Shown one piece after another: positions 26,111-34,581 of a DNA stretch of 64,000 nucleotides (its first letter is position 1; each line of letters starts with the position of its first letter). Origin of the DNA: an uncultured Elusimicrobiales bacterium (lineage in GTDB: Bacteria; Elusimicrobiota; Elusimicrobia; Elusimicrobiales; Elusimicrobiaceae); NCBI GenBank assembly GCA_944324115.1, contig CALUVB010000016.1:21348-85347 (forward strand). Direction: 5' to 3'. Both the position numbers and the translations under genes were made by a program. A model generated the notes under the pieces. That model saw nothing but the letters and a program-made list of their open reading frames with translations. It had not been told where the DNA came from and did no database searches.

Positions 26111-27004
26111 ATGACGCAGGAAGCCTTATTGCAAGATTTTCAAAGTCATCTGTCCTTTGAACGCCAACTCAGCGCCAATACGTTGGCGGCGTACGTGGCA
26201 GATGTAGCGCACTATTTGGAATATTGCGCCGCTGCAGAAAAAGACCCCTTTTTAATAGAATCTGCTTTTTTAGACCAATACACCTACCAACTGCGCGTAA
26301 TAGAGAAGCTATCGGCCGCCAGCGTATTTCGCAAGTTAGAGGCCGTCAAATGTTTTTATAAATTTCTGCTTTTAGAGGGGCAAATCAAAGAGGACCCCAC
26401 CCGTTTCCTAAAATCCCCCAAGCTCCCCCAGCGCATGCCGGAGCAACTCTCCCGCCAGGAAATGGAGCGCTTGCTGTCATACCCAGCAGAAAAATTTGAT
26501 GAGGTGCGCACCATAACCATCGTGGAATTACTATATGCCGCCGGATTACGCGTAAGCGAGCTTATCAATCTGCAATTAGAAAATGTAGACGTGAATGAAG
26601 GCTGGGTCCTGGCCTTTGGCAAAGGCGGCAAGCAACGTTTTGTTCCGCTGCACCCCACTTGTTGCCAGCGGCTGAAATACTATTTATCCGTAAGGGAAGC
26701 GCACTTCGCCAGCAAAACCAATGTAGGATCTGAACTGTTTTTAAACCGCGCCGGCAAAAAAATCAGCCGCCAAAGCGTTTGGAAAGACTTAGCTGCGCTG
26801 GGCCGCAAGGCAGGGATTTCCCAACCGTTGCACCCGCATTTGTTCCGTCACACCTTTGCCAGCCACCTGCTGCAGGGAGGGGCAGACCTGCGCAGCCTGC
26901 AGGAAATGCTGGGCCATGCCAATCTGACCACTACGCAAATTTATACGCACTTAGATGTAAGCGATTTAAAAGAAAAACATAAAAAATTCCACCCGCGCGG
27001 CTAA
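26111..27004 (+). CDS. Tyrosine recombinase XerC/XerD family
   Basis: 297-residue site-specific recombinase. SAM-like amino-terminal domain (FQSHLSFERQLSANTLAAYV), then the catalytic domain with Arg in LYAAGLRVSELINL, Lys in GKGGKQRFVPL, HPHLFRHTFASHLL (His-x-x-Arg), GHANLTTTQIYTH (last His and the nucleophile Tyr). A housekeeping XerC or XerD that resolves chromosome dimers at dif is the default reading; which of the two is not decided. GGAG is 12 bases before this ATG and 6 before an in-frame TTG at 26105, so the start is uncertain. It lies between a pilin gene and leuS. Confidence 0.88.
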   Translation: MTQEALLQDFQSHLSFERQLSANTLAAYVADVAHYLEYCAAAEKDPFLIESAFLDQYTYQLRVIEKLSAASVFRKLEAVKCFYKFLLLEGQIKEDPTRFLKSPKLPQRMPEQLSRQEMERLLSYPAEKFDEVRTITIVELLYAAGLRVSELINLQLENVDVNEGWVLAFGKGGKQRFVPLHPTCCQRLKYYLSVREAHFASKTNVGSELFLNRAGKKISRQSVWKDLAALGRKAGISQPLHPHLFRHTFASHLLQGGADLRSLQEMLGHANLTTTQIYTHLDVSDLKEKHKKFHPRG

Positions 27005-27057
27005 ATCCACCCCACTCAGCCCAATGCGCCCCTCTGTATTTTCCCATTGAAAATTGT

Positions 27058-27063
27058 TAGAAT
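27058..27063 (+). promoter_or_regulatory. leuS -10, predicted leaderless start
   Basis: TAGAAT, six bases (AGACCT), then the leuS ATG. The layout matches recG (TAAAAT AGACAT ATG). No Shine-Dalgarno and no clear -35. Confidence 0.5.
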
Positions 27064-27069
27064 AGACCT

Positions 27070-29583
27070 ATGAGTACCGATAATATCCAAGACATTGATA
27101 AAAAACAACAAGCGCGCTGGGAAAAAGAAAACCTCTTTGCCAGCCCCCGCATGCCCAAAGGCAAAAAATTCTATTGCTTGGACATGTTTCCTTACCCGTC
27201 TGGAGCAGGCCTGCATGTAGGCCACCCCGAAGGATACACCGCTTCAGACATACTAACGCGCTTTAAACTAATGAATGGATTTGACGTACTCCACCCCATG
27301 GGTTGGGACGCTTTTGGTCTGCCGGCAGAAAACTATGCCATCGCCACCGGCATTCACCCGGCTATCACCACGCAAAAAAATGTGGACAATTTCCGCCGCC
27401 AAATTAAATCCTTAGGTTTGGCTTATGACTGGAACCGGGAAATTAATACGACCGACCCAGCCTATTACAAATGGACCCAGTGGATCTTTCTGCAGCTTTT
27501 CAAAAAGGGGCTGGCTTATGAATCCACCGTACCCATAAATTGGTGTCCTTCCTGCAAAACCGGTCTTGCTAACGAAGAAGTATTCAACGGCAAATGCGAA
27601 CGCTGCGGCCACCCCATTGAACGCAAGAAACTGCGCCAATGGATTTTAAAAATCACCGCTTATGCAGAGCGCCTGCTGGAAGACTTAGACGGGCTGGATT
27701 GGCCTGAAAGCACCCTGTTGATGCAGAAAAATTGGATTGGCAAGAGCAAAGGGGCGGAAGTGATTTTCCAGGTAGACGGCACTAAAGACAAATTGACCGT
27801 ATTTACCACTCGGCCGGATACGCTTTTCGGGGCGACGTATATGGTTGTCTCCCCCGAACACCCGATTTTGCAGCGCATTGTAACCCAAGAGCAAAAAGAA
27901 GCGGTGGCCGCTTACCAACAACAGGCCGCCTCTAAGAGTGATTTGGAACGTGCCGACCTCAACAAAGACAAAACCGGCGTATTTACCGGCGCCTATGCCA
28001 TTAACCCGGTCAACGGCAAAAAAATCCCCATTTGGACCTCAGACTATGTATTGATGGGGTACGGAACGGGTGCTATTATGGCCGTACCTGCCCATGACGA
28101 GCGCGACTATGCCTTCGCCAAGAAATTCGGACTGGATATTATAGAAGTTATCAAGTCCGAACAGGGCGTCAAAGAGGCCGCTTTTACCGGAGACGGAGAG
28201 CTGATAAATTCCGGCTTTTTAGATGGTCTGCGCGTGCGTGAATCTAAAGCTAAAATGATTGAGTGGCTGAAAGAAAAAGGGGTTGGCCAAGGCAAAACCA
28301 CCTATAAACTGCGCGACTGGGTATTTGCACGCCAGCGCTACTGGGGAGAACCCATTCCGCTGGTGCATTGTGAAAAATGCGGCGTGGTACCTTTGCCGGA
28401 GGACCAACTTCCGCTGAAATTACCCGATATGCAGAATTTTGAACCTTCCGGCACTGGAGAGTCCCCGCTGGCCAATGCCACCGAATGGCTTAATACCACC
28501 TGCCCAAAATGCGGCGGACCGGCTAAACGGGAAACGAACACCATGCCCCAATGGGCTGGCTCCTGCTGGTATTACCTGCGCTATATGGACCCGCACAACG
28601 ACCAAGCGTTGGTGGACCCGGAAATTGAAAAAGCTTACGGCCCGGTGGACTGTTATATCGGCGGAGCCGAACACGCCGTATTGCACTTGCTGTATGCGCG
28701 CTTTTGGCACAAGGTGCTTTACGACTTGGGCGTAGTACATACCAAAGAGCCCTTTCAGAAACTGCGCCACCAAGGCATGATTTTGGCCTTCTCGTACCGA
28801 GACAAAATGGGCGCTTATCACGGGTACGAAGATATAGATTTCAAAGATGGCAAAGCCTTCTTAAAAACCACCGGGGAGGAGCTTTCCCCCATGGTGGAAA
28901 AAATGTCTAAATCCAAGAAAAACGTAATCAACCCTGATGATATCCTTTCCCAGTACGGGGCCGACGCATTCCGTATGTATGAAATGTTTATGGGTCCCTT
29001 TGAAGCCAGCAAACCCTGGGACATGAAAGGCATTGAAGGCATTGCCCGTTTTCTGCGGCGCATTATGGCATGGAATGAAACGGTCAAGCTGACCACCGCC
29101 AGCAACCCTAAGGAAATTGAAATTTTAAAGAACAAAACCGTAGCCAAAGTAACGGAAGATATTGAAACATTCCATTTCAATACGGCCATATCGGCCCTTA
29201 TGGTGTTGTTCAATGAAATCAGCAAACTGGAAACTATAAGCCAAGACACCTTTGACACATTCCTCAAGTTGCTTCACCCGTTTGCACCACATATTACCGA
29301 AGAAATTTGGCAGACCAGCGGACACAGCGGTTTTCTGGTACAGCAGCCGTGGCCTAAAGCCGATGAAGGCCTGATTTCCCAGGAAACCGTAGAAGTGGCG
29401 GTGCAGGTCAACGGCAAAGTGCGTGACCGTATCAAAATATCCGCCAGCGCATCTAAAGAAGAAATGGAAAAAGCGGCCCTGGCCTCGGAAAAAATACAAC
29501 GCAATTTGCAAGGTATGGAAATTAAGAAAATTATCGTCGTGCCGGCACGCATTATCAGCCTGATCGCCGCGCCGAAAAAGTAA
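27070..29583 (+). CDS. leuS: Leucyl-tRNA synthetase
   Basis: 837-residue class Ia synthetase with editing domain. HIGH motif in [14 protein letters not shown] near residue 45, a zinc ribbon (CPSCKTG and CERCGHP near 160-180), the CP1 editing domain with [12 protein letters not shown] near 240, a second Cys cluster (HCEKCG, CPKCGG), and [13 protein letters not shown] near 615. First gene of a leuS-lptE-holA order that is conserved in many Gram-negative bacteria. Confidence 0.96.
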   Translation: MSTDNIQDIDKKQQARWEKENLFASPRMPKGKKFYCLDMFPYPSGAGLHVGHPEGYTASDILTRFKLMNGFDVLHPMGWDAFGLPAENYAIATGIHPAITTQKNVDNFRRQIKSLGLAYDWNREINTTDPAYYKWTQWIFLQLFKKGLAYESTVPINWCPSCKTGLANEEVFNGKCERCGHPIERKKLRQWILKITAYAERLLEDLDGLDWPESTLLMQKNWIGKSKGAEVIFQVDGTKDKLTVFTTRPDTLFGATYMVVSPEHPILQRIVTQEQKEAVAAYQQQAASKSDLERADLNKDKTGVFTGAYAINPVNGKKIPIWTSDYVLMGYGTGAIMAVPAHDERDYAFAKKFGLDIIEVIKSEQGVKEAAFTGDGELINSGFLDGLRVRESKAKMIEWLKEKGVGQGKTTYKLRDWVFARQRYWGEPIPLVHCEKCGVVPLPEDQLPLKLPDMQNFEPSGTGESPLANATEWLNTTCPKCGGPAKRETNTMPQWAGSCWYYLRYMDPHNDQALVDPEIEKAYGPVDCYIGGAEHAVLHLLYARFWHKVLYDLGVVHTKEPFQKLRHQGMILAFSYRDKMGAYHGYEDIDFKDGKAFLKTTGEELSPMVEKMSKSKKNVINPDDILSQYGADAFRMYEMFMGPFEASKPWDMKGIEGIARFLRRIMAWNETVKLTTASNPKEIEILKNKTVAKVTEDIETFHFNTAISALMVLFNEISKLETISQDTFDTFLKLLHPFAPHITEEIWQTSGHSGFLVQQPWPKADEGLISQETVEVAVQVNGKVRDRIKISASASKEEMEKAALASEKIQRNLQGMEIKKIIVVPARIISLIAAPKK

Positions 29584-29592
29584 GGAGACGCT

Positions 29593-30174
29593 ATGAAAAA
29601 ACTACTTCTGCCCGCTTTCTGCGCGCTGCTGACGCTGGCCTGCGGCACGGAAGGGGCTTATTATAAACCCCAAGCCCAAATCATGCCCCAACATATCAAA
29701 AAAATTGCGGTGCGGCCTATATTAAATAAAACCGAAATTTTTGCCATGGAAGACAAATTGTACTTAACTTTATATGACGAATTTTTGAAAAATGGAAGTT
29801 ATCAAATCGTCAGTGAGGACAATGGGGCAGAAGGGGTTATCGTCACCACCATCACCCGCTATTTAAACGTACCTGTACAATATGACAGCCAGCTTATCCC
29901 TACCGTATACAAAATGGACGTATGGTTAGATGTCGTATTGATGGATAAATCCACCAATACCCCTGTTTGGCGCGAGCCGGCTTTTCTGGGTACGCAGACT
30001 TATTCCGCATCTACACTGCCCGGCGGGTTAACCGAACAACAAGCCCGTGAGCGCGTATGGCAAAAACTCTCCAAAGACATTGTAAAACGTACAGTAGATG
30101 GATTCGGCTCCGTCATGAGTGAAAATAAAAAGAAAGTGATGCAGAACCCCGAATACACCACTATTACCCAATAA
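29593..30174 (+). CDS. lptE: LPS-assembly lipoprotein LptE-like
   Basis: 193 residues. A lipoprotein signal with lipobox LTLAC at residues 14-18 predicts anchoring in the outer membrane. The rest (KKIAVRPILNKTEIFAMED, VITRYLNVP-like strands, LMDKSTNTPVWREPAF) resembles LptE, the plug partner of the LptD translocon that inserts LPS in the outer membrane. The match in sequence is weak, as usual for this family; position between leuS and holA is the stronger evidence. GGAG precedes the ATG. Its stop overlaps the holA start (TAATG). Confidence 0.75.
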   Translation: MKKLLLPAFCALLTLACGTEGAYYKPQAQIMPQHIKKIAVRPILNKTEIFAMEDKLYLTLYDEFLKNGSYQIVSEDNGAEGVIVTTITRYLNVPVQYDSQLIPTVYKMDVWLDVVLMDKSTNTPVWREPAFLGTQTYSASTLPGGLTEQQARERVWQKLSKDIVKRTVDGFGSVMSENKKKVMQNPEYTTITQ

Positions 30175-31190
30175 TGCCCAAAACTACTGCCGCCAAATTG
30201 GAACAAGCTCTTGCGAAACATACCATTTCCCCCGTCTATTTGCTGACGGGGGAAGATGTGTTCCGCAAACAAGAACTTATCAAAAAAATTATTCATGCCG
30301 TACAACCAGACGATTTTAATATTTATTCTTCCGCAGCAGATAAAGCGGATTTGGGAGAGGCCTTAGCACTGGCAAATACGGCCCCGGTATTTTCGGAGCG
30401 CCGCTTAATTATATTAACCGGCATAGACAAATTACGCAAGGACCCCAAAGAAGCGCTTATACAATACTTAGAGAATCCGCTAGACACTACCGTACTCGTT
30501 TTAACACACGATGATAATAAAAAATTAAAAACGGAAAAAGCCCTCGCAGCCGCCGCAGCCGAACACGGACAAAGCGCTAATTTTGACGAACTGAAACACG
30601 ATGAATTATCCCTTTGGGTCACAAATCGCCTCAAAGAACAAGGCTTAAACGGCACTTTTGAAGCGATAGAAACCCTCTGTGAAGCCGTGGGAGGAGACTT
30701 AAATGCCCTATCCCAAGAGATAGAAAAATTGGCACTTTATACAGCAGACCGGGAAGACAAGACCATTTCCAAAGAAGACATCTTGGCCGGCATTGGTTTT
30801 TCAAAAGAAGAAAACCCGTTCGCTCTTTCTAATGCCGTACAGTATTTAAACAAAAACAAAGCCCTTATTTTGACAGACAAATTGCTCGACAGCGGAGAAG
30901 ACCCCGTGGGCGTGCTGGGCAAAATATCCTATCCGATATTGAAAATGGCCCGTATTAAGCGCATGGTCAACGCGGGTATGGCTCCGGCAGAAATTACACG
31001 CGCGGCGGGGCTGATGTTTTGGGAAAGCAATCTAGTCAACAATGCCCGCAATTTTCCTTCGGAAGAAACATTCCTCAAAACGTTGGACCGTATTATAGAA
31101 ACGGATAAAGCTTTTAAAACTTCATCTTCTTCAGACCCCAAAACAGCCATTAAAGGGATTCTGCTTACTTTATTTGCGGGAAAAAATTAA
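30174..31190 (+). CDS. holA: DNA polymerase III delta subunit
   Basis: 338-residue clamp-loader delta subunit. It opens with SPVYLLTGEDVFRKQELIKK, typical of HolA, has LIILTGIDKL in the AAA+-like domain without a P-loop, GGDLNALSQEIEKLALY in the middle, and a helical collar domain at the carboxy terminus. Cotranscribed with leuS and lptE by overlap. It converges on pilin F with overlapping stop codons and no terminator between them. Confidence 0.88.
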   Translation: MPKTTAAKLEQALAKHTISPVYLLTGEDVFRKQELIKKIIHAVQPDDFNIYSSAADKADLGEALALANTAPVFSERRLIILTGIDKLRKDPKEALIQYLENPLDTTVLVLTHDDNKKLKTEKALAAAAAEHGQSANFDELKHDELSLWVTNRLKEQGLNGTFEAIETLCEAVGGDLNALSQEIEKLALYTADREDKTISKEDILAGIGFSKEENPFALSNAVQYLNKNKALILTDKLLDSGEDPVGVLGKISYPILKMARIKRMVNAGMAPAEITRAAGLMFWESNLVNNARNFPSEETFLKTLDRIIETDKAFKTSSSSDPKTAIKGILLTLFAGKN

Positions 31191-31747
31191 TTAAAAAGCG
31201 TTCTAAAAGAACGGCACCAATTTTGCCCGGCAGCCGTACGCCCAATGCATGACTTTTGTCCTCCTTGGCTTTCATGGTGGGCATAGTATAAATCTAAAAC
31301 GACATCTGCCGCCTGGGTACAGCCATTGCTGCCTAATTCATTTTGTCCAGGGCAATAAGCTACTCTCAAATGCCCAGTAGCAAGAACATTTCCGCTTACA
31401 TTATCTAATAGCCAGTCCGTACCACAAAGAATTTCATTAGGAGCCCACCCCACCGCCCTCGGTCGACAATCAGCAGGAATTTGTATATCCAAATTTGCCA
31501 TATCAAACGCATATTCTCCATTGCTCATATAATATCTTTCCTGTGCATCCATTAGCGAACGCACCAAAGGCATAAAACTCATCAAACGCGCCCTCAACAC
31601 CGCAGCCTCATATTTAGGAAAGGCAATGGCTGCCAAGATGCCGATAATCAACACCACCACCAAAAGCTCAATCAGCGTAAAACCGCCTAAACGGCGTTTT
31701 GCGGATTTGTTAACAACGGAGAAGCTTTTTTGATACATTTTCTTCAT
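31187..31747 (-). CDS. Type IV pilin-like protein (pilin F)
   Basis: 186 residues: 22-residue leader MKKMYQKSFSVVNKSAKRRL plus GG, then FTLIELLVVVLIIG. YYMSNGEYAFDMANLDIQIP is shared in pattern with pilins I and J. The head contains Cys residues spread along its length and ends in CRSFRTLFN. The ATG at 31747 lies six bases past the -10, with no Shine-Dalgarno, so the message is predicted leaderless; the upstream in-frame TTG is not needed. The stop overlaps the convergent holA stop. Confidence 0.9.
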   Translation of the reverse strand: MKKMYQKSFSVVNKSAKRRLGGFTLIELLVVVLIIGILAAIAFPKYEAAVLRARLMSFMPLVRSLMDAQERYYMSNGEYAFDMANLDIQIPADCRPRAVGWAPNEILCGTDWLLDNVSGNVLATGHLRVAYCPGQNELGSNGCTQAADVVLDLYYAHHESQGGQKSCIGRTAAGQNWCRSFRTLFN

Positions 31748-31781
31748 ATTCAAAATGTATCAAAAAAAAAAAACAATGCAA
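31732..31781 (-). promoter_or_regulatory. Pilin F promoter cassette, T12 tract, 16-base spacer
   Basis: Minus strand TTGCAT (31776-31781), T12 (31762-31773), TACATT (31754-31759). Dyad arms of ten bases at 31732-31741 and 31752-31761, with the ATG in the loop. Confidence 0.75.
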
Positions 31782-32030
31782 GGGAAATCCCCGTTGCCAG
31801 CCACCCCAACAGCCCTCTGTGTGCTTTTCCGTCAAGCTGGACCAGGTTCTGATTATTCCCGCGCACCCGCTGAAAAAAGAGAAATTCGCCTCAGGAGGTC
31901 CCGCCATTTCAAAATGAATTTACCAGAAGAATCGAAAGGACCGCCAGCCGATGATTAGGCCCTTCCAACCGTACGCCGGAACGTACCGCAAGAAGCTTCT
32001 GTAAATATTTCCCGGCCCCAGTAAATATAA
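31782..32030. other. Gap between pilin F promoter and rpsT terminator
   Basis: About 250 bases with no convincing gene. A short frame of 14 codons after AGGAGG (ATG at 31914) is too small to call. Nothing else recognised. Confidence 0.5.
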
Positions 32031-32058
32031 AAACCCGCGCTCTGCAGAACGCGGGTTT
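32031..32058 (-). terminator. Terminator after rpsT
   Basis: AAACCCGCG / CGCGGGTTT stem; T run on the minus strand, 20 bases past the stop. Confidence 0.88.
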
Positions 32059-32077
32059 AAATTTAAAACGACTGTTT

Positions 32078-32389
32078 TTATTTGGCTTTAGCGGCGGTTT
32101 TTTTGGCCGGAGCTTTTTTGCCTTTGTTTACAGCTTTAGCCAAGCGCGATTTTTTGCGCGCGGCAGTTTTCCAATGAATGGTTTTCTTCTTGGCAGCCTT
32201 ATCAATGCTAGCAGCAGCGGCTTTCAAGTCTTCCGCCACGGTGGCGGCTTCAGCCTTGACGGCGGCGAGCACCTTTTTGGTAGCCGTGCGCACTTTTTTC
32301 ATCAGGCCTTTGTTCTGGGAAGTTCTCTTCTCAGCTTGTCTTTGCGCTTTTAAAGCGCCGGTATGTCTTCCGGTTTTCAATTTTGCCAT
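32078..32389 (-). CDS. rpsT: 30S ribosomal protein S20
   Basis: 103 residues, very basic. KTGRHTGALKAQRQAEKRTS at the start, VRTATKKVLAAVKA, and KTIHWKTAARKKSRLAKAVN match the three-helix S20 pattern; helices are separated by LKAAAASIDKAAKK. The family is about 85-90 residues; the extra carboxy-terminal tail (KGKKAPAKKTAAKAK) is Lys/Ala-rich, histone-H1-like. AGGA is 8 bases before the ATG. Single gene with its own promoter and terminator. Confidence 0.9.
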   Translation of the reverse strand: MAKLKTGRHTGALKAQRQAEKRTSQNKGLMKKVRTATKKVLAAVKAEAATVAEDLKAAAASIDKAAKKKTIHWKTAARKKSRLAKAVNKGKKAPAKKTAAKAK

Positions 32390-32426
32390 TGTAGTTTTCC
32401 TCGCGAGAAAATCTCTCTTGGTATAT

Positions 32427-32455
32427 ATTTTACCCTATTTAGAGGGCGGGGTCAA
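32427..32455 (-). promoter_or_regulatory. rpsT promoter
   Basis: Minus strand TTGACC (32450-32455), 17 bases, TAAAAT (32427-32432). One of the clearest sigma-70-type promoters in the window; it leaves a leader of about 30 bases. Confidence 0.75.
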
Positions 32456-32519
32456 ATTTTCCCGCCGGGCACCCCGGCTTTCGGCCCTCTTATTTTATAG
32501 TAAATCTTTTTTCCGGCTT

Positions 32520-32547
32520 TTGGTCCAGTAAAATTAAATGTTAGAAT
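32520..32547 (+). promoter_or_regulatory. uvrC promoter, predicted leaderless start
   Basis: TTGGTC (32520-32525), 16 bases, TAGAAT (32542-32547), then five bases to the ATG. No Shine-Dalgarno. Confidence 0.5.
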
Positions 32548-32552
32548 AAAGC

Positions 32553-33884
32553 ATGGACCCCAGAATAGAATTGCTGCCCAAAAAGCCCGGCGTATATATC
32601 ATGCGTTCCCGTGAGGGGGCGGTTATTTACGTCGGGAAAGCGAAAAACCTCTCCGACCGCGTTAAGCAATATTTTCAAGACAGCAACCTCTATTCGCGCG
32701 GCTGGAAACTGCCCAGTCTGCTGCCGCTGATTTGGAAAATAGATTATGTGACCACCGCCTCCGAGAGAGACGCCCTAGTGCTGGAAGAAAAACTGATTAA
32801 AAAATACCAGCCTTTTTTCAATTCGTTGGGGAAAGATGACAAACGCTATCCTTTTTTAAAACTCTCCATGTCGGAAGATTTTCCCCGTCTATCCGTCGTA
32901 CGAAAACGCGCCTCCGGTAAAGATTTATATTTTGGTCCTTATCCCAAATCCAGCATGGTGCGCAGCTTAATGCGCTTTTTATGGAAAAGCAAATATGCTC
33001 CGCTGCGTCCGTGCAAATGGGCCTTTTCCCGTCAGAAGCCATTGGAAGAACGCAAAATAAACACCTGTTTATATTTTCACACGGGTTTGTGCCCAGCCCC
33101 GTGTGCCGGCAAAATATCTTATGAAGACTACCAGAAAATCGCTCAGCGAATGGCGTTGTTTTTAGAAGGAGATTTCAAGGAAATTTCCCAAAGCCTCACC
33201 GCCCATATGAAACAATGCTCCGACGCCATGCAATATGAAAAAGCCGCCGTGTACCGCAATTTCTTACACGCCTTAGATCATATGCGGGAGCGGGTGATTG
33301 TCAGCCAATACAAAGAAGAGAAAATCACCCATGCCATCGCCAATTCTGACAAGTTAAAACGCTTGGCGCATCTTGTGGGGCTTTCCCGCCTGCCGGCGCA
33401 TATAGAAGCATTTGACAATTCCCATCTGTTTGGCAGAGAAGCCGTCGGCTGTATGGTATGCTATATTAACGGCGAGAAAAACCATGAACATTACCGCCGT
33501 TTTAAAATCAAATCCCCGTTGCCCGCCGCCGGAGGAAGCGACTTCACCATGATGCAGGAAAGTGTGTACCGCCGCCTGCGCCAAATCAAACGGGACCCGG
33601 CACAAAAACCAGACTTGTTTTTATTAGATGGAGGAAAAGCTCAAATTACAGCTGCCCTAAACGCTTGTGAAAAAGCGGGATTATATATACCCATGATTTC
33701 TTTGGCTGAAACACATGAAGGCATCTATGTGCCCGGAAAAGATAAAAGCATTAAATTGCCCCTGGGAGATCCTGCCTTAAATTTGCTCATGGAAATCCGT
33801 GACGAAGTACACCGCTTTGCAGTCACATATCACCGCAAATTAAGAGACAAAGCTTCCGTCTCAAATCAAGGGCATCTTTCCTAG
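32553..33884 (+). CDS. uvrC: Excinuclease UvrC, shortened at the carboxy terminus
   Basis: 443 residues; the family is usually about 580-620. Present: the GIY-YIG nuclease (KKPGVYIMRSREGAVIYVGK) for the 3' cut, the Cys cluster (CLYFHTGLCPAPCAG), the UVR helix pair, and the RNase H-like domain for the 5' cut with FDNSHLFGREAVG, LLDGGKAQI and RDEVHRFAVTYHRKL. Missing: the tandem helix-hairpin-helix DNA-binding domain, which normally follows YHRKLR. The frame ends KASVSNQGHLS. A plus-one frame reads SQIKGIF and might be a trace of the lost domain, but this is weak. Pilin G ends 46 bases beyond, so loss may be linked to pilin insertion. Activity is uncertain. Confidence 0.88.
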   Translation: MDPRIELLPKKPGVYIMRSREGAVIYVGKAKNLSDRVKQYFQDSNLYSRGWKLPSLLPLIWKIDYVTTASERDALVLEEKLIKKYQPFFNSLGKDDKRYPFLKLSMSEDFPRLSVVRKRASGKDLYFGPYPKSSMVRSLMRFLWKSKYAPLRPCKWAFSRQKPLEERKINTCLYFHTGLCPAPCAGKISYEDYQKIAQRMALFLEGDFKEISQSLTAHMKQCSDAMQYEKAAVYRNFLHALDHMRERVIVSQYKEEKITHAIANSDKLKRLAHLVGLSRLPAHIEAFDNSHLFGREAVGCMVCYINGEKNHEHYRRFKIKSPLPAAGGSDFTMMQESVYRRLRQIKRDPAQKPDLFLLDGGKAQITAALNACEKAGLYIPMISLAETHEGIYVPGKDKSIKLPLGDPALNLLMEIRDEVHRFAVTYHRKLRDKASVSNQGHLS

Positions 33885-33930
33885 CGGTGGGCTTTTTCCG
33901 TCATATTCAACTGCAGCCGCCAAACACACC

Positions 33931-34470
33931 TCAACAACAAGAACAAACACCGGAATCCTCCGGTATATTCAACAACTTGGCATAGTCAAAAGAGGCTTGC
34001 TGTTCCACACAACCGTTAGAAGATACGAAAAAGCCCTCTTGATTTAAACACAGACAGACATCTTCCTTTTTATATTGAGCCACTACGGTCCCGTCGCTGG
34101 CAACCCCAGAAGCATAATCACTGCCCATATACCAAAAATCTTTTGTCTCCATGGCGGCGCATTCGTCATTTGCCATAAAATTGCAATCCGCCGGCACACT
34201 GCCTACCGATACGTCTAATTCAGAAATATTACAGCTTTCTTTGCCGCTCAAGCGGCAAATTTGGTCTGCCTGCCACAGAGATTTTAAATTGCTAAAAGCC
34301 TCCGCAAAACGCGCTTTTGCTACGGATTTCTGATATTGCGGCAACGCTACCGCCGCCAAGATGCCTATAATTAAAACCACTACCAATAATTCTATCAACG
34401 TAAAACCACCTATAAGGCGTTTTGCGGGGCGCTGTTTAATGGAAATATTTTTCTGATATATTTTTTTCAT
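33931..34470 (-). CDS. Type IV pilin-like protein (pilin G)
   Basis: 179 residues: 22-residue leader MKKIYQKNISIKQRPAKRLI plus GG, then FTLIELLVVVLIIG. The head is closest to pilin E: FAEAFSNLKSLWQADQICRL, KKEDVCLCLN, SFDYAKLLNIPED, and a carboxy-terminal CSCC. The paired Cys near the end of both E and G suggest disulphides or a metal site. The ATG at 34470 is six bases past the -10, so leaderless. It converges on the shortened uvrC with no hairpin terminator in the 46-base gap. Confidence 0.9.
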   Translation of the reverse strand: MKKIYQKNISIKQRPAKRLIGGFTLIELLVVVLIIGILAAVALPQYQKSVAKARFAEAFSNLKSLWQADQICRLSGKESCNISELDVSVGSVPADCNFMANDECAAMETKDFWYMGSDYASGVASDGTVVAQYKKEDVCLCLNQEGFFVSSNGCVEQQASFDYAKLLNIPEDSGVCSCC

Positions 34471-34504
34471 AAGCAAAATTTATCAAAAAAAAAAAATGAG
34501 TCAA
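34455..34504 (-). promoter_or_regulatory. Pilin G promoter cassette, T12 tract, TTGACT -35
   Basis: Minus strand TTGACT (34499-34504, five of six to consensus), T12 (34485-34496), TAAATT (34477-34482): spacer 16. The dyad arms GATAAATTTT / AAAATATATC have one mismatch. Confidence 0.75.
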
Positions 34505-34532
34505 GCCTTTCCACAAGTACGGCTTTAAAGCA

Positions 34533-34560
34533 AAAAGTCCCGCCAAAAAGCGGGACTTTT
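34533..34560 (-). terminator. Terminator after pilT
   Basis: AAAAGTCCCGC / GCGGGACTTTT around CAAAAA, 22 bases past the pilT stop, close upstream of the pilin G -35. Confidence 0.9.
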
Positions 34561-34581
34561 AAACAACCGAAAAACTGCCTG

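Noticed and set aside
26111..27004. Invertase that flips pilin genes
   Set aside because: All pilins have one orientation, no inverted repeats flank an invertible segment, and the protein reads as an ordinary XerC/D.
32078..32389. Histone H1-like DNA-binding protein
   Set aside because: The Lys/Ala tail is similar, but the body carries the S20 ribosomal pattern.
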